Shown one piece after another: positions 56,672-64,000 of a stretch of DNA of 64,000 nucleotides; positions within the stretch are counted from its first letter, which is position 1; every line of letters begins with the position of its first letter. The position numbers and the translations under genes were made by a program. The stretch comes from Corynebacterium riegelii. GTDB taxonomy: Bacteria; Actinomycetota; Actinomycetes; Mycobacteriales; Mycobacteriaceae. Where the stretch lies: contig NZ_CP068159.1 in the NCBI RefSeq assembly GCF_016728505.1, positions 2,108,001 to 2,172,000 of the forward strand, read 5' to 3'. The notes beneath the pieces are model-generated. The model saw only the letters and a list, made by a program, of their open reading frames with translations, had not been told where the DNA came from and searched no databases.

Positions 56672-57358
56672 ATGGATGCACTCTGGGCAGATCTTTTGCC
56701 CAAACTTTGGCCAGCTTTCTGGACCACGATCAAGCTGACGGTGTACTCCGCCATCGGGTCGCTGGTATTCGGAACCCTGTTGACGGCGATGCGGGTCTCC
56801 CCCGTTGGGATTTTGCGTTCCCTGTCTGCTTTCTACATCAACACAGTGCGCAACACCCCACTGACGCTGGTTATCATCTTCTGCTCCTTTGGTCTGTACC
56901 AAAACCTGGGATTGCAGTTGGCGAGCCGCGATTCCAGCACCTTCCTTGTGGATCAAAACTTCCGCCTGGCAGTACTGGGCTTTATTCTCTACACCTCGTG
57001 CTTTGTTGCAGAGTCCTTGCGAAGTGGCATTAACACCGTCCACTTCGGCCAAGCTGAGGCAGCTCGCTCCTTGGGGTTGAGCTTTGGACAGACTTTTTCC
57101 ACCATTATTTTCCCGCAAGCATGGCGTGCAGCACTCGTACCACTGGGCAACACGCTCATCGCGTTGACAAAGAACACCACTATTGCTTCCGCAATCGGCG
57201 TAGCCGAGGCATCGCTGCTGATGAAGTCCACCATTGAGTTCCACGCCAATGAGCTGTTCATTATCTTCGGCGTGTTCGCTGTTGGCTTCATCATCCTGAC
57301 CCTGCCCATCGGCCTGATCATTGGCCGCGCAGCTGAGAAAATGGCGGTGAAGAAGTAA
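56672..57358 (+). CDS. gluC: Glutamate ABC transporter permease
   Basis: 228 residues, about five hydrophobic helices. The EAA loop contacting GluA is visible as AEAARSLGLSFGQTFSTIIFPQAWRAALVPLGNT. First of the two permease subunits. Its stop directly precedes the gluD ATG (TAAATG), so the two are translationally coupled. Confidence 0.95.
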   Translation: MDALWADLLPKLWPAFWTTIKLTVYSAIGSLVFGTLLTAMRVSPVGILRSLSAFYINTVRNTPLTLVIIFCSFGLYQNLGLQLASRDSSTFLVDQNFRLAVLGFILYTSCFVAESLRSGINTVHFGQAEAARSLGLSFGQTFSTIIFPQAWRAALVPLGNTLIALTKNTTIASAIGVAEASLLMKSTIEFHANELFIIFGVFAVGFIILTLPIGLIIGRAAEKMAVKK

Positions 57359-58315
57359 ATGGCTACCTCTAACGCAGTACGCGCAACAGTTCTTTATGAC
57401 GCGCCAGGCCCGAAGGCCATCCAGCGCAACCGTATTTACACCGTCATCACCATTGCCCTCATGGCACTTGCGTTGTGGTGGGTGCTTTCCACACTGGGTG
57501 AAAAGGGCCAGCTGGACGCAGCCAAGTGGCGCCCGTTCCTTGACGGCAACACATGGAACACCTACATCCTCCCCGGTCTTTGGGGCACGGTTAAAGCCGC
57601 TGTAACAAGCATCATCTTCGCCATTGTTTTTGGCGTGGTCTTCGGCCTTGGACGGCTGAGCGAAAACCGCCTCGTGCGCGGTTTCTGCGCTGTGGTTGTG
57701 GAGTTCTTCCGCGCTATCCCAGTGCTGCTTCTGATGATCTTCGCCTACCAGCTCTTCGCGCTGTACAAAATGGTGCCGCCAAGTGGTCTTGCGTTTTGGG
57801 CGGTTGTGGTTGCGCTGACGCTGTACAACGGCTCTGTTATCGCAGAGATCCTGCGCGCCGGCATCAACTCTCTGCCCAAGGGCCAGACTGAGGCGGCCCG
57901 TGCACTTGGTATGTCCCACTGGCAGACGATGTGGACCATCCTTCTGCCGCAGTCGGTGGCCGCGATGCTGCCAGCGCTGATTGCCCAGATGGTGATTGCG
58001 CTGAAGGATACCGCGCTTGGCTACCAGATTGGCTACATCGAGGTTGTTCGCTCCGGCATCCAATCTGCGTCTGCGAACCAGAACTTCCTGGCTTCCCTGT
58101 TTGTGGTCGGCGTGATCATGATCCTGATCAACTTCGCACTTACCGCCCTGGCGGAGCGTGTGGAGCGCCAGCTGCGCGCAGGCCGTGCACGCCGCAACAT
58201 CTTTGCCAAGGTGCCCGAGGCTGCCGGCGCAGGTGTCGGCTTAGACACCAAGGACACAGTCAACGTGGACTGGAAGGCACCGGGCTACAAGCAGATCGAG
58301 AACCCGGACGAGTAG
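57359..58315 (+). CDS. gluD: Glutamate ABC transporter permease
   Basis: 318 residues with about five membrane helices in the amino-acid-permease core and an EAA loop [34 protein letters not shown]. The C-terminal extension beyond the core ([23 protein letters not shown]) is a cytoplasmic tail seen in corynebacterial GluD. Last gene of the operon, followed by a terminator that is a copy of the recX 3' end. Confidence 0.95.
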   Translation: MATSNAVRATVLYDAPGPKAIQRNRIYTVITIALMALALWWVLSTLGEKGQLDAAKWRPFLDGNTWNTYILPGLWGTVKAAVTSIIFAIVFGVVFGLGRLSENRLVRGFCAVVVEFFRAIPVLLLMIFAYQLFALYKMVPPSGLAFWAVVVALTLYNGSVIAEILRAGINSLPKGQTEAARALGMSHWQTMWTILLPQSVAAMLPALIAQMVIALKDTALGYQIGYIEVVRSGIQSASANQNFLASLFVVGVIMILINFALTALAERVERQLRAGRARRNIFAKVPEAAGAGVGLDTKDTVNVDWKAPGYKQIENPDE

Positions 58316-58341
58316 CTTCTCGACGAACAAGCTCCCGTGAT

Positions 58342-58374
58342 GCGCGCATCAGTCGAAAGACTCGATGCGCGCTT
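58342..58374. repeat. Left 33-bp direct repeat (recX 3'-end copy; gluD terminator)
   Basis: Identical over 33 bp to 63043-63075. On the reverse strand it encodes ARIESFD-stop, the last codons of RecX, so it is a displaced copy of that gene end. It is also a hairpin (GCGCGCATC...GATGCGCGC with a GAAA loop) followed here by TTTTAG, so it serves as terminator for gluD. Confidence 0.85.
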
Positions 58375-58568
58375 TTAGTTTGACTTGGTGCACAGTTTGT
58401 GCGGTGAAGATCACTCTTGTCGTTGTACCCTGTGGGTTTTACCTGACTTAGGCCATGGGTGGGTGAGCAACGTCACTCTTGACACTGCTACCTGGTGGTT
58501 TTCTTTGTCAGGGTGAGAATTTTCCGCACTAAGTGGGTAGTGGCGGGGGTGATCAGTAGTCTGATTTT

Positions 58569-58622
58569 GTGAGTCCTTATATCCGCACCGTCACAACCGC
58601 CTCCGGGGCAACAGCGGTGCAG
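58569..58622 (+). pseudogene. N-terminal fragment of an IS1634-type transposase
   Basis: GTG followed by SPYIRTVTTASGATAVQ, the characteristic start of IS1634/IS1549-group (IS4-like) transposases. The match stops abruptly at the beginning of the resolvase repeat. The 194 bp before it (58375-58568) should contain the left end and promoter of that element; I see no other feature there. Confidence 0.6.
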
Positions 58623-58623
58623 A

Positions 58624-58776
58624 CAGATCACTAAGAAGGGTGCGAGCGTGCACTTCATCAAAGAAGGACTGACCTTTGCGACGGGTCGGGAGAACTCCTG
58701 AGACAACCTCATGCTGAGCATCCTCGGCTCGTTCGCTCAGTTTGAGTGATCGATTATTCGGGAGCGGCAGGCTGAG
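58624..58776 (+). pseudogene. Serine resolvase fragment, copy 1
   Basis: 153-bp direct copy of 61781-61933 with only three substitutions. It encodes the resolvase core segment (KGASVHFIKEGLTFATGREN-stop-DNLMLSILGSFAQFE-stop). Both TGA codons are also in copy 2. Ends are abrupt on both sides, so it was carried here by recombination rather than left by gradual decay. Confidence 0.75.
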
Positions 58777-58899
58777 TTCAGCCTGGGTGACTTCGGCCAG
58801 GCTCGCATCGGGGTATCGGAATTTTGCCTGGGCGATGGCTTTGGCAATGTTGCAGTTGCCGTTGTGTATAGGCTTCTTCGACTGCGGTGTCGATTTGGG

Positions 58900-58963
58900 G
58901 TAGTTGGTACCGCGAGTCCGCGTAGTTGGTACCGGTGTTCCGCGTACCCGGTACTGCGAGGGG
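58900..58963. repeat. 22-bp tandem repeats, left end of an IS21-type element
   Basis: Three units: 58900-58921, 58922-58943 and a diverged third at 58944-58963. The first two share GTAGTTGGTACCG, then five variable bases and CCGC. IS21-family elements carry several transposase-binding repeats of this size next to each end. The istA pseudogene begins 80 bp further, so this is that element's left end. Confidence 0.55.
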
Positions 58964-59042
58964 GTTTCTTTCATAGTTGATGTTGGCGGCGCCGTACTTC
59001 GATGGTGCCGCGTCAACTTCTACTTGGAAGGAGCCGGTCTTT

Positions 59043-59591
59043 GTGGCCAACTTCAAACAAATCGTCGCGATGTGCCTTGACGGTGCTAGCTACGCACGCA
59101 CAGATCACACATGCATTGGGGTGTCAATTGGGGTGTTCACGACGAGAAGTATCCCGCGCAAAGATGATCATCGCTGAGGAGTCACTGAGTTTAGAGACGT
59201 TCCGTCAGCTTCCACCGGAGGGTTCGATGAGCGATTCAGCGATGGCCGCAGCAAGCGCACACTGTCCTACGACCAGCCGGATTTTCAAGGTCTTGCACAC
59301 AAACTCAAAAGCAATAAGCATTTGACCAGGCACAAGCTGTAGATGGACTACCTGTCGCAGCCATGTCCAACTGACAAGACAAAGTACCAGTACACCCAGT
59401 TTTGTAGTGGGCTCAATGATTTTCTCCGCGCCAATGATCTCGTCGAGGTCATCACCCATGAACCGGGCCAAGAGCTCTACGTGGATTGGGCCGGTGACAA
59501 TGTAGCGGTGCTCGATCAAGCCAGTGGGGATATTGCATTCAAGGCATCACTGTTTGTCGCGGTAAGCCCGTACTCGAGAGGTACTGGATGA
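59043..59591 (+). pseudogene. istA: IS21-family transposase IstA, disrupted
   Basis: The reading is split over three frames. It begins VANFKQIVAMCLDGASYA, then shifts to GCSRREVSRAKMIIAEESLS, then to FDERFSDGRSKRTLSYDQPD. A TAG replaces a Trp codon just before MDYLSQPCP. The last part, ELYVDWAGDNVAVLDQ, contains the catalytic DDE-region start (VDWAGD). The gene ends about two thirds through the catalytic domain, where an IS110 fragment begins. At least two frameshifts and one stop, so it is inactive. No IstB follows. Confidence 0.85.
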
Positions 59592-59603
59592 ATTTCAGCC
59601 TCA

Positions 59604-59766
59604 TGGGGTCAGTGCAATTCTATGAACGAAAACGCAAAGAAGGCAAAAACACAACGTCGCAGTCGTCGCCCTCGCACGCCGACGTCTTAACGTTCTCTTC
59701 GCAATGATGCGTAGCGGCGAACTCTACCGAGACATCTCCACAGTCCAGGAGACCGCAGCAGCCTAG
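59604..59766 (+). pseudogene. C-terminal fragment of an IS110-family transposase
   Basis: FYERKRKEGKNTT, then after a frameshift near 59650 AVVALARRRLNVLFAMMRSG ending at a natural TAG. This is the conserved C-terminal tail of IS110 transposases (YxRKRxEGKxHxxAVxALARRR). The upstream part of the element is missing. Confidence 0.7.
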
Positions 59767-59980
59767 AGTCCACAGAACCTCGTCTTAAGCCGATTGCGCA
59801 GGAAGCCCAGTCGGCTCCTCAGCGTGCCCAAAGACAACATCGCCGAAGAGAGGCAAAAGCCCTTCACACCCCAACAATCTCACCTACGGAGTCAACAACC
59901 TATTTAGGAACAATTCACCGACGTTCACTTCAATTGGAACTGCTGACAATTGGATTTTACAAACCCGCTTAAGGCTACAG
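59767..59980. other. Non-coding spacer in the island
   Basis: 214 bp between the IS110 fragment and the stop of the reverse-strand transporter gene. No open frame, repeat or hairpin stands out. The base composition changes from GC-rich to AT-rich at about 59880, which marks the edge of the imported transporter segment. Confidence 0.5.
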
Positions 59981-61090
59981 TCACAAACCCACAAATTCAT
60001 ATATTTCTGCTCCTGAAAAATTAGCAAAGCCGACTCCAAGAGCTGACGCCATTGAAAATATTGCAACTACGAATGACCGATCCTGGTCATCACCCTTTTC
60101 GTACTGAAACTGCCAGGCCATTATTGTTGCAAAGGTCTGGGCGGTATGAATCAAACAAAAAACCGCAATCAGCGCAATTGAAAAAGCAATCATCGATTGC
60201 AAGAAAATGGCGCTGGCAATCAAGAGAAATCCTCCGCAAATCCCCAAGGAAACTGCCAAAATGAGAAGGACCAAATTTGAGATCCTGTTCCCATTCTTGA
60301 AACGGGAATTCTTCTGGATCGCATAATTGATTGCAATTTCTATAAACACGGAGCAAAATAGCAACCAACTAAGATTGTTGCCCTTAGAGGCAAGAATGTA
60401 CGGAAATAGAGCAGAACCGGTTGCGATAATTCCGAATGATATGATGACTTTAAGACAAGAAATCCAAACGTCAGATCCCAGTGAAAGCCTAAGGACAAAT
60501 GAATTTCGTCTCACGACCTCAACTTGTTGCTTTTCCTTCAACGCTTGGGTCGAGAGAATACAAATCAAGTATCCAATGCCTCCAAGCATCGACGAAAAAA
60601 TTCGAATAGATATACCAAAGAACAATACGCACGATACGGTGGCAGTACCGAGTAGGACAACAGTTAACGTTGACGTTCGTAGCGCAACCTTATAACTGAC
60701 TAGCTCTTCTTTTTGCAAGTAGCGTGGAGGAAGGGCGCCCCTCAAAGGCGAAACAAACCTTCCAAGCAGAAAGATTCCAACCAGGGTTCCCAACATTGGA
60801 ATATGACCGGGGACTATTCCAAGCGCAATATATGAGATAAATTGCAAGATCTGAACACCACCGAGGACAGTAGTTTCCCCCACAACATCTCCGAGTCGCG
60901 CAAGCGGCAATGACAGTACCGTCCCAATCACAATGCCAATGCCTACCGCACGCAATGCACCTTGACTCTCAAGACCGGATTGAATGGTCAAGTAACCCAC
61001 GGATGCGCCAAGAAATGAAGTCACATACGCGTCCACAAGAACATTTATTCTAATTGCAGCCTCAGGCGAAAACTTTCGTCTTATAAGCAT
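59981..61090 (-). CDS. MFS-type multidrug/metabolite exporter, AT-rich cargo gene
   Basis: 369 residues with 10-12 hydrophobic segments. The loop between helices 2 and 3 (SLPLARLGDVVGETTVLGG) matches the major-facilitator signature, and FVSPLRGALPPRYLQKEELVSYK follows the fourth helix. Its base composition is clearly more AT-rich than the flanking chromosome and codon choice differs (many ATA, TTA, AAA), so it was acquired. Start ATG 61090 overlaps the upstream gene's stop by 10 bp, so it was translationally coupled to that gene, now truncated. Exported compound unknown. Confidence 0.75.
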   Translation of the reverse strand: MLIRRKFSPEAAIRINVLVDAYVTSFLGASVGYLTIQSGLESQGALRAVGIGIVIGTVLSLPLARLGDVVGETTVLGGVQILQFISYIALGIVPGHIPMLGTLVGIFLLGRFVSPLRGALPPRYLQKEELVSYKVALRTSTLTVVLLGTATVSCVLFFGISIRIFSSMLGGIGYLICILSTQALKEKQQVEVVRRNSFVLRLSLGSDVWISCLKVIISFGIIATGSALFPYILASKGNNLSWLLFCSVFIEIAINYAIQKNSRFKNGNRISNLVLLILAVSLGICGGFLLIASAIFLQSMIAFSIALIAVFCLIHTAQTFATIMAWQFQYEKGDDQDRSFVVAIFSMASALGVGFANFSGAEIYEFVGL

Positions 61091-61360
61091 TTCGTGATAC
61101 CTCCAACTGAGATTTCCACAAATGCCAATTCAATATTCTTGTCACCAGAGTAGTTGCCAACGAATCTATCCACCGAATCACGTAGCCCCTCAGAGTTCCA
61201 CGGAAGTGATCGCTCTCGCCAATAGGACGATGACTTAACTAGATTCTCCAATTCAATAGGACTATAGAATTGATTCAATGTTCTGCAAATATGCCGGGGT
61301 GAATCCATATTCCCGTACGCTTTCCAAAGAACCTCATTGAAGCGTCCTGGGTTTGGTTCC
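61081..61360 (-). pseudogene. 3' remnant of the gene upstream of the transporter
   Basis: About 90 codons survive, ending ELAFVEISVGGITKCL-stop. They include YWRERSLPWNSEGLRDSVDR. The frame remains open further upstream, but there it overlaps the IS3 transposase in another frame and stops making protein sense, so the gene was cut at about 61360 by the IS element. Same AT-rich composition as the transporter gene. I do not recognise the family. As the coupled partner of an exporter it may have been a biosynthetic or modifying enzyme; that is speculation. Confidence 0.6.
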
Positions 61361-61367
61361 GCTTCTT

Positions 61368-61725
61368 TTATGGCCCTGTGTTGATGGGCTCGGTGAGATA
61401 ATACTCGGTTTCTACTTCTTGTGGGGTGGCGTAGTCCAAGGCTTCGTGAAGGCGCTTGGTGTTCCACCAATGCACCCACCGCAAGGTGGCAAGCTCTACT
61501 TCGCCGACCGACGTCCACGGGCCGTGAGCATGGATAAGTTCAGCCTTGTAGAGACCGTTGACCGTCTCCGCCAGCGCGTTGTCATAGGAATCGCCAACGG
61601 TGCCGACACTCGGCCGGATTCCGGCTTCAGCTAAAAAAGCGGCGGAGTATTTCAACTACACGTACTGACTTCCCCGATCACTGTGGTGTACCAGCTGATC
61701 GCCATGGACACGATCAACTGATGAT
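61368..61725 (-). pseudogene. IS3-family transposase (OrfB), C-terminal half
   Basis: The integrase core is recognisable from HGDQLVHHSDRGSQYV, GTVGDSYDNALAETVNGLYK and WVHWWNTKRLHEALDYATP. An in-frame TAG replaces a codon directly after QYV. The 5' half is missing; the match ends at about 61725 where the forward-strand resolvase fragment begins. The final catalytic Glu is present but the gene cannot be functional. Confidence 0.85.
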
Positions 61726-61729
61726 CGCC

Positions 61730-62107
61730 TCGATTGACCGACTGGCCCGCTCCCTGACTGATCTGCAGGGACTAATCGACCAGATCACTGAGAAGGGTGC
61801 GAGTGTGCACTTCATCAAAGAAGGACTGACCTTTGCGACGGGTCGGGAGAACTCCTGAGACAACCTCATGCTGAGCATCCTCGGCTCGTTCGCTCAGTTT
61901 GAGTGATCGATTATCCGGGAGCGGCAGGCTGAGGGCATAGCCCTGGCGAAAAAGGCCGGCAAATATCAGGGCCGCAAACGTGCCCTGACCACAGAAAAGG
62001 CCGAAGTAGCACGGCAGCGAGCAGCAGCAGGTGAGCCCAAGGTAGCTATCGCCACAGACCTCGGTATCCGCAGAGCCACCCTCTACCGCACGCTGGCTGA
62101 CAGCTGA
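61730..62107 (+). pseudogene. Serine resolvase/invertase, copy 2 (5'-truncated, two internal TGA)
   Basis: 126 codons in one frame: SIDRLARSLTDLQGLIDQI, the segment repeated at 58624, then the linker IIRERQAEGIALAKKAG and a complete C-terminal helix-turn-helix ending IATDLGIRRATLYRTLADS. Two TGA codons interrupt it, one of them where resolvases have Arg in FERS (CGA to TGA). The catalytic N-terminal part with the active Ser is missing. Tn3-family TnpR is the closest type. Inactive. Confidence 0.85.
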
Positions 62108-62174
62108 CCGGCCCTGACATAGAGATAACTACTGGCACGTTGCGGTCCTAGGGCGATACTTTTCCAAGCGGGAC

Positions 62175-62199
62175 TGTCATTTTCAGAAGTCCTCTGCAC
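62175..62199 (+). other. Possible res-site element downstream of resolvase copy 2
   Basis: TGTCATTTTCAGAAG followed after a few bases by TCTGCAC. From memory this resembles the half-site pattern of res sites bound by Tn3-family resolvases. It lies about 70 bp after the resolvase stop. A single element; no full three-subsite array is visible. Confidence 0.3.
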
Positions 62200-62257
62200 G
62201 GGAGACATGTTGACTGGGACTGATAGATGGATGCTTTCCCAATTGTGCCGCCAGCTA

Positions 62258-62707
62258 TTATTCTTGCCAACTCTTCATCAGTTCCTTGAGTCCTGATGCT
62301 TCCCATCCGAGCTCAACCTCCCAAAATGCGTGTTCCCAAAATTCGGGAGGCAAATTTCGGTCGAACCACCTCAGGTAGTTCACTGCGCTATCTCGATTCA
62401 GGTAGGCTCGAACATCAACCGGCTCGTTGTCGTCTGGGCTAGGCCCCTCCTCCATGCTGTAACCAGGGCTGAAAGCAACAATGACCGGTTCTCCATGGAC
62501 CGGGCGCCAACTAGAGTTCTTGCCACAATCCACGGCACATTCACTCCAGTAGACATGAAACATGGAGTCATTATGACGTTTCGCAATAGCTCTTGCGTCT
62601 TCAAGAGTAGGAACGATCGCCAAGACCCTTTGTCTAAGCTGCAAATCCTGCAGATAACAGACATAGATTCTCTGAGGAAAATGCTTCAGCTCGTATGAGG
62701 TTGCCAC
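62258..62707 (-). CDS. Hypothetical protein, island cargo
   Basis: 149 residues from GTG 62707, with a good AGGAG site 6 bp upstream. Soluble, acidic, rich in Trp (six residues in the second half, for example NYLRWFDRNLPPEFWEHAFWEVELGW). Two Cys in ECAVDCGKNSSW might bind metal. No signal peptide or membrane helix. I do not recognise the family. Composition is intermediate between the AT-rich transporter and the chromosome. Small Trp-rich acidic proteins of this kind are common among immunity proteins, but nothing here proves that. Confidence 0.65.
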   Translation of the reverse strand: MATSYELKHFPQRIYVCYLQDLQLRQRVLAIVPTLEDARAIAKRHNDSMFHVYWSECAVDCGKNSSWRPVHGEPVIVAFSPGYSMEEGPSPDDNEPVDVRAYLNRDSAVNYLRWFDRNLPPEFWEHAFWEVELGWEASGLKELMKSWQE

Positions 62708-63042
62708 TCTTACTCCTATACTCGGCAGGCAAGTCTTGCGATGTCCGGATAGACCCTAGCGTAATATTCTTTTCCGCCGTAGTGCTACCAGACGTCATCG
62801 ACCACCGAGTCCGCGAATAACCCACAACCCACAACCAGCTGGATCCAGGCTGCGGGCACGTGATGCCCATACCCGCAGCCATCCATCTCCCCCCCGTCAC
62901 AGTTCCCGGCTCGGGGCCGGGTTCTCCGCCGCGCGGAAAACAACGCCCGGAATTCCTGCCTTTGCCTCACAGCTAATCTGTGCCACTCCAGGTTTAAGCC
63001 AAGACTGGAGCAGCAACACTGTTCGGCAACACCCCGCACCAA
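62708..63042. other. Non-coding right end of the island
   Basis: 335 bp between the start of the hypothetical gene and the right direct repeat. It must contain that gene's promoter. I see one short GC hairpin (CCCGGC...GCCGGG at 62905-62921) and a C-run, but no open frame with a plausible start and no transposase similarity. Confidence 0.45.
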
Positions 63043-63075
63043 GCGCGCATCAGTCGAAAGACTCGATGCGCGCTT
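63043..63075. repeat. Right 33-bp direct repeat (native recX 3' end)
   Basis: Identical to 58342-58374. Here it includes the last eight codons and stop of recX and the terminator hairpin. Because recX is intact on this side, this is the native copy and the left one is the duplicate. Confidence 0.85.
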
Positions 63076-63643
63076 CTAATTCACTGCGCGCCACCCGCAT
63101 GGTCAGCTCGGAAGAATACCCGCGACGCGCAAGAACCCCAACGACGCGCCGCAAAGCTTTGTCATACTCCGCCCTATCAGCCGGCGGCTCCTTGACCTCT
63201 CGCACCTTCTTCTGCGCCAAAGCGCGTGCCTGACGTTCCTCGTCCTCGGCACTGATCTGTTCCAATGCTTCTGCACGCACATGCGCCGCGACCCCCTTTT
63301 CACGCAGCTCCAAATCAAGGGCCCGGGAAGACTTTCCCCGCGTTGCCGCGCGCTGGCGTACCCACTCGGAGGCAAACCGTGCGTCGTCTAAAAGCAAGTT
63401 CTGCTCAAGCGAATCCAGCACCTCATCAACAAGCTCAGGCGCAAACTCCAGCTTGAGCAAACGTTCACGCAGCTCGTGGCGTGAACGCTGCCGCTGATCC
63501 AGCAGTCCGAGGGCACGCTTGCGGATCGGCGCAAGCGCGTCTTCTTTGCAAGTGTCAAAGAGCTGCCCGCCCTCAAAGTGCTCAAGGGCCTGCTGTAGTT
63601 TCGCTACCTTGCTGGCAACATCGCGCTCCTGGCTATGCGTCAT
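63050..63643 (-). CDS. recX: RecA regulator RecX
   Basis: 197 residues. Three-helix repeat protein that binds along RecA filaments and inhibits them. Typical segments: [58 protein letters not shown] and the later [32 protein letters not shown]. Start ATG 63643 lies inside the recA stop region (11-bp overlap), so the genes are coupled. Its last codons form the direct repeat at the island boundary. Confidence 0.94.
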   Translation of the reverse strand: MTHSQERDVASKVAKLQQALEHFEGGQLFDTCKEDALAPIRKRALGLLDQRQRSRHELRERLLKLEFAPELVDEVLDSLEQNLLLDDARFASEWVRQRAATRGKSSRALDLELREKGVAAHVRAEALEQISAEDEERQARALAQKKVREVKEPPADRAEYDKALRRVVGVLARRGYSSELTMRVARSELEARIESFD

Positions 63644-64000
63644 CGTCCTCATCGTCGAAGTCAACGTTTGGCACCATGTCAATCGCGTCGTCCGTCAGCG
63701 CGTCATCTTCGTCCGTTTTGCCCGCGTACTTGCCAACGCCCAAGGCCTTGAAAATCTTGTCCTCAATCTCATCGGCCAAATCAGGATTGTCCTTGAGGAA
63801 CTGGCGGACTTTCTCCTTACCCTGGCCCAGCTGCTCACCTTCGTAGGTGAACCAAGAGCCGGACTTCTTCACAATGCCGTTGTCCACGCCCATGTCAATG
63901 ATGGAGCTTTCGCGCGAAATGCCCTCGCCGTACATGATGTCGAACTCCGCGATCTTAAACGGCGGGGACACCTTGTTCTTGACCACCTTGAGCTTGGTGC
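63633..64000 (-). CDS. recA: Recombinase RecA, C-terminal part (partial)
   Basis: Reverse-strand frame open to the window edge, giving the last 121 residues. [38 protein letters not shown] is the conserved core end, followed by the C-terminal domain ([26 protein letters not shown]) and an acidic tail DFDDEDDDA, which limits DNA binding in RecA. LexA cleavage in the SOS response depends on this protein. The N-terminus with the P-loop is outside the window. Confidence 0.97.
   Translation of the reverse strand, partial: TKLKVVKNKVSPPFKIAEFDIMYGEGISRESSIIDMGVDNGIVKKSGSWFTYEGEQLGQGKEKVRQFLKDNPDLADEIEDKIFKALGVGKYAGKTDEDDALTDDAIDMVPNVDFDDEDDDA

Larger units (their letters stand above)
58342..63075. 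mobile_element. Composite accessory island inserted at the 3' end of recX
   Basis: A 4.7-kb block between gluD and recX, bounded by a 33-bp perfect direct repeat. It contains remnants of IS1634-, IS21-, IS110- and IS3-type elements and two resolvase fragments, plus three AT-rich cargo reading frames. No intact transposase or integrase remains. At 58777-58899 lies a further unassigned fragment; on the reverse strand it reads NIAKAIAQAKFRYPDASLAEV, perhaps a piece of an IstB-type ATPase. In relatives gluD and recX are directly adjacent, from memory, which supports insertion here. The first and last coordinates are those of the repeats. Confidence 0.7.

Noticed and set aside
56582..58063. A 493-codon reverse frame opposite gluC and gluD
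   Set aside because: Antisense to two permease genes with intact EAA loops; peptide is Gln/His/Cys-rich noise.
61368..61518. Upstream half of a 145-codon frame joined to the transporter's partner gene
   Set aside because: It overlaps the IS3 transposase in the wrong frame and is Arg/His-rich; only the portion below about 61360 looks like real protein.
1..64000. CRISPR array or phage genes in the window
   Set aside because: No series of regular repeats with spacers, and no capsid, terminase, portal or tyrosine-integrase motif on either strand.

Overview
This window is a chromosomal segment of a Corynebacterium. The strongest evidence is a DtxR regulator whose N-terminal half closely matches my memory of the diphtheria protein, a gluABCD glutamate importer beside recX-recA, a divergent nrdR/divS-lexA locus with SOS boxes, an AftC-type arabinosyltransferase, and many small actinobacterial DUF families (DUF3000, 3039, 3093, 3099, 3516, 3710, 4192, 4193). 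Gene order follows the conserved corynebacterial core from thrS through sigA, sigB-dtxR-galE, hrpA, lexA, hflX-dapF-miaA and miaB-gluABCD-recX-recA.

Layout. 1-4.4 kb: end of a HIT protein gene, thrS, and a copC plus Tat-exported DyP peroxidase pair behind a possible copper operator. 4.3-5.1 kb: five tRNA genes (Val, Gly, Val, Gly, Cys). 5-17 kb: envelope, haem, isoprenoid, RNA-processing and nucleotide-hygiene genes (aftC, msrB, hemQ, rnd, dxs, an RNA methyltransferase, dut, an inositol monophosphatase, ppgK). 17-28 kb: regulatory core with sigA, sigB, dtxR and galE, plus helicase, methyltransferase and dtd genes. 28-36 kb: DUF4192, PAC2, a DUF3516 helicase, an amino-acid dehydrogenase, and the ahpC-ahpD/oxyR peroxide-defence locus. 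36-42 kb: hrpA, nrdR, divS, lexA and ptsH. 42-55 kb: an NCS2 permease, nagB, hflX, dapF, miaA, a DUF349 protein, a GNAT protein, an orphan HicB-like protein and miaB. 55-58 kb: gluABCD. 63-64 kb: recX and the end of recA.

The accessory part lies between gluD and recX (58.34-63.08 kb). It is bounded by a 33-bp perfect direct repeat that duplicates the last codons and terminator of recX. Inside are pieces of at least five unrelated mobile elements: an IS1634-type transposase start, two copies of a resolvase fragment carrying the same two TGA stops, an IS21 istA pseudogene with its end repeats, the C-terminus of an IS110 transposase, and the C-terminal half of an IS3 transposase. Embedded among them are visibly AT-rich cargo genes: an MFS-type transporter, the 3' end of the gene translationally coupled to it, and an orphan hypothetical gene.

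A second non-core structure is a long imperfect palindrome of about 110 bp at 19.85-19.96 kb, with further repeat fragments around it. It sits between a helicase gene and a DUF4190 gene and resembles a miniature inverted-repeat element. All function calls come from reading motifs and gene order; no database search was run.
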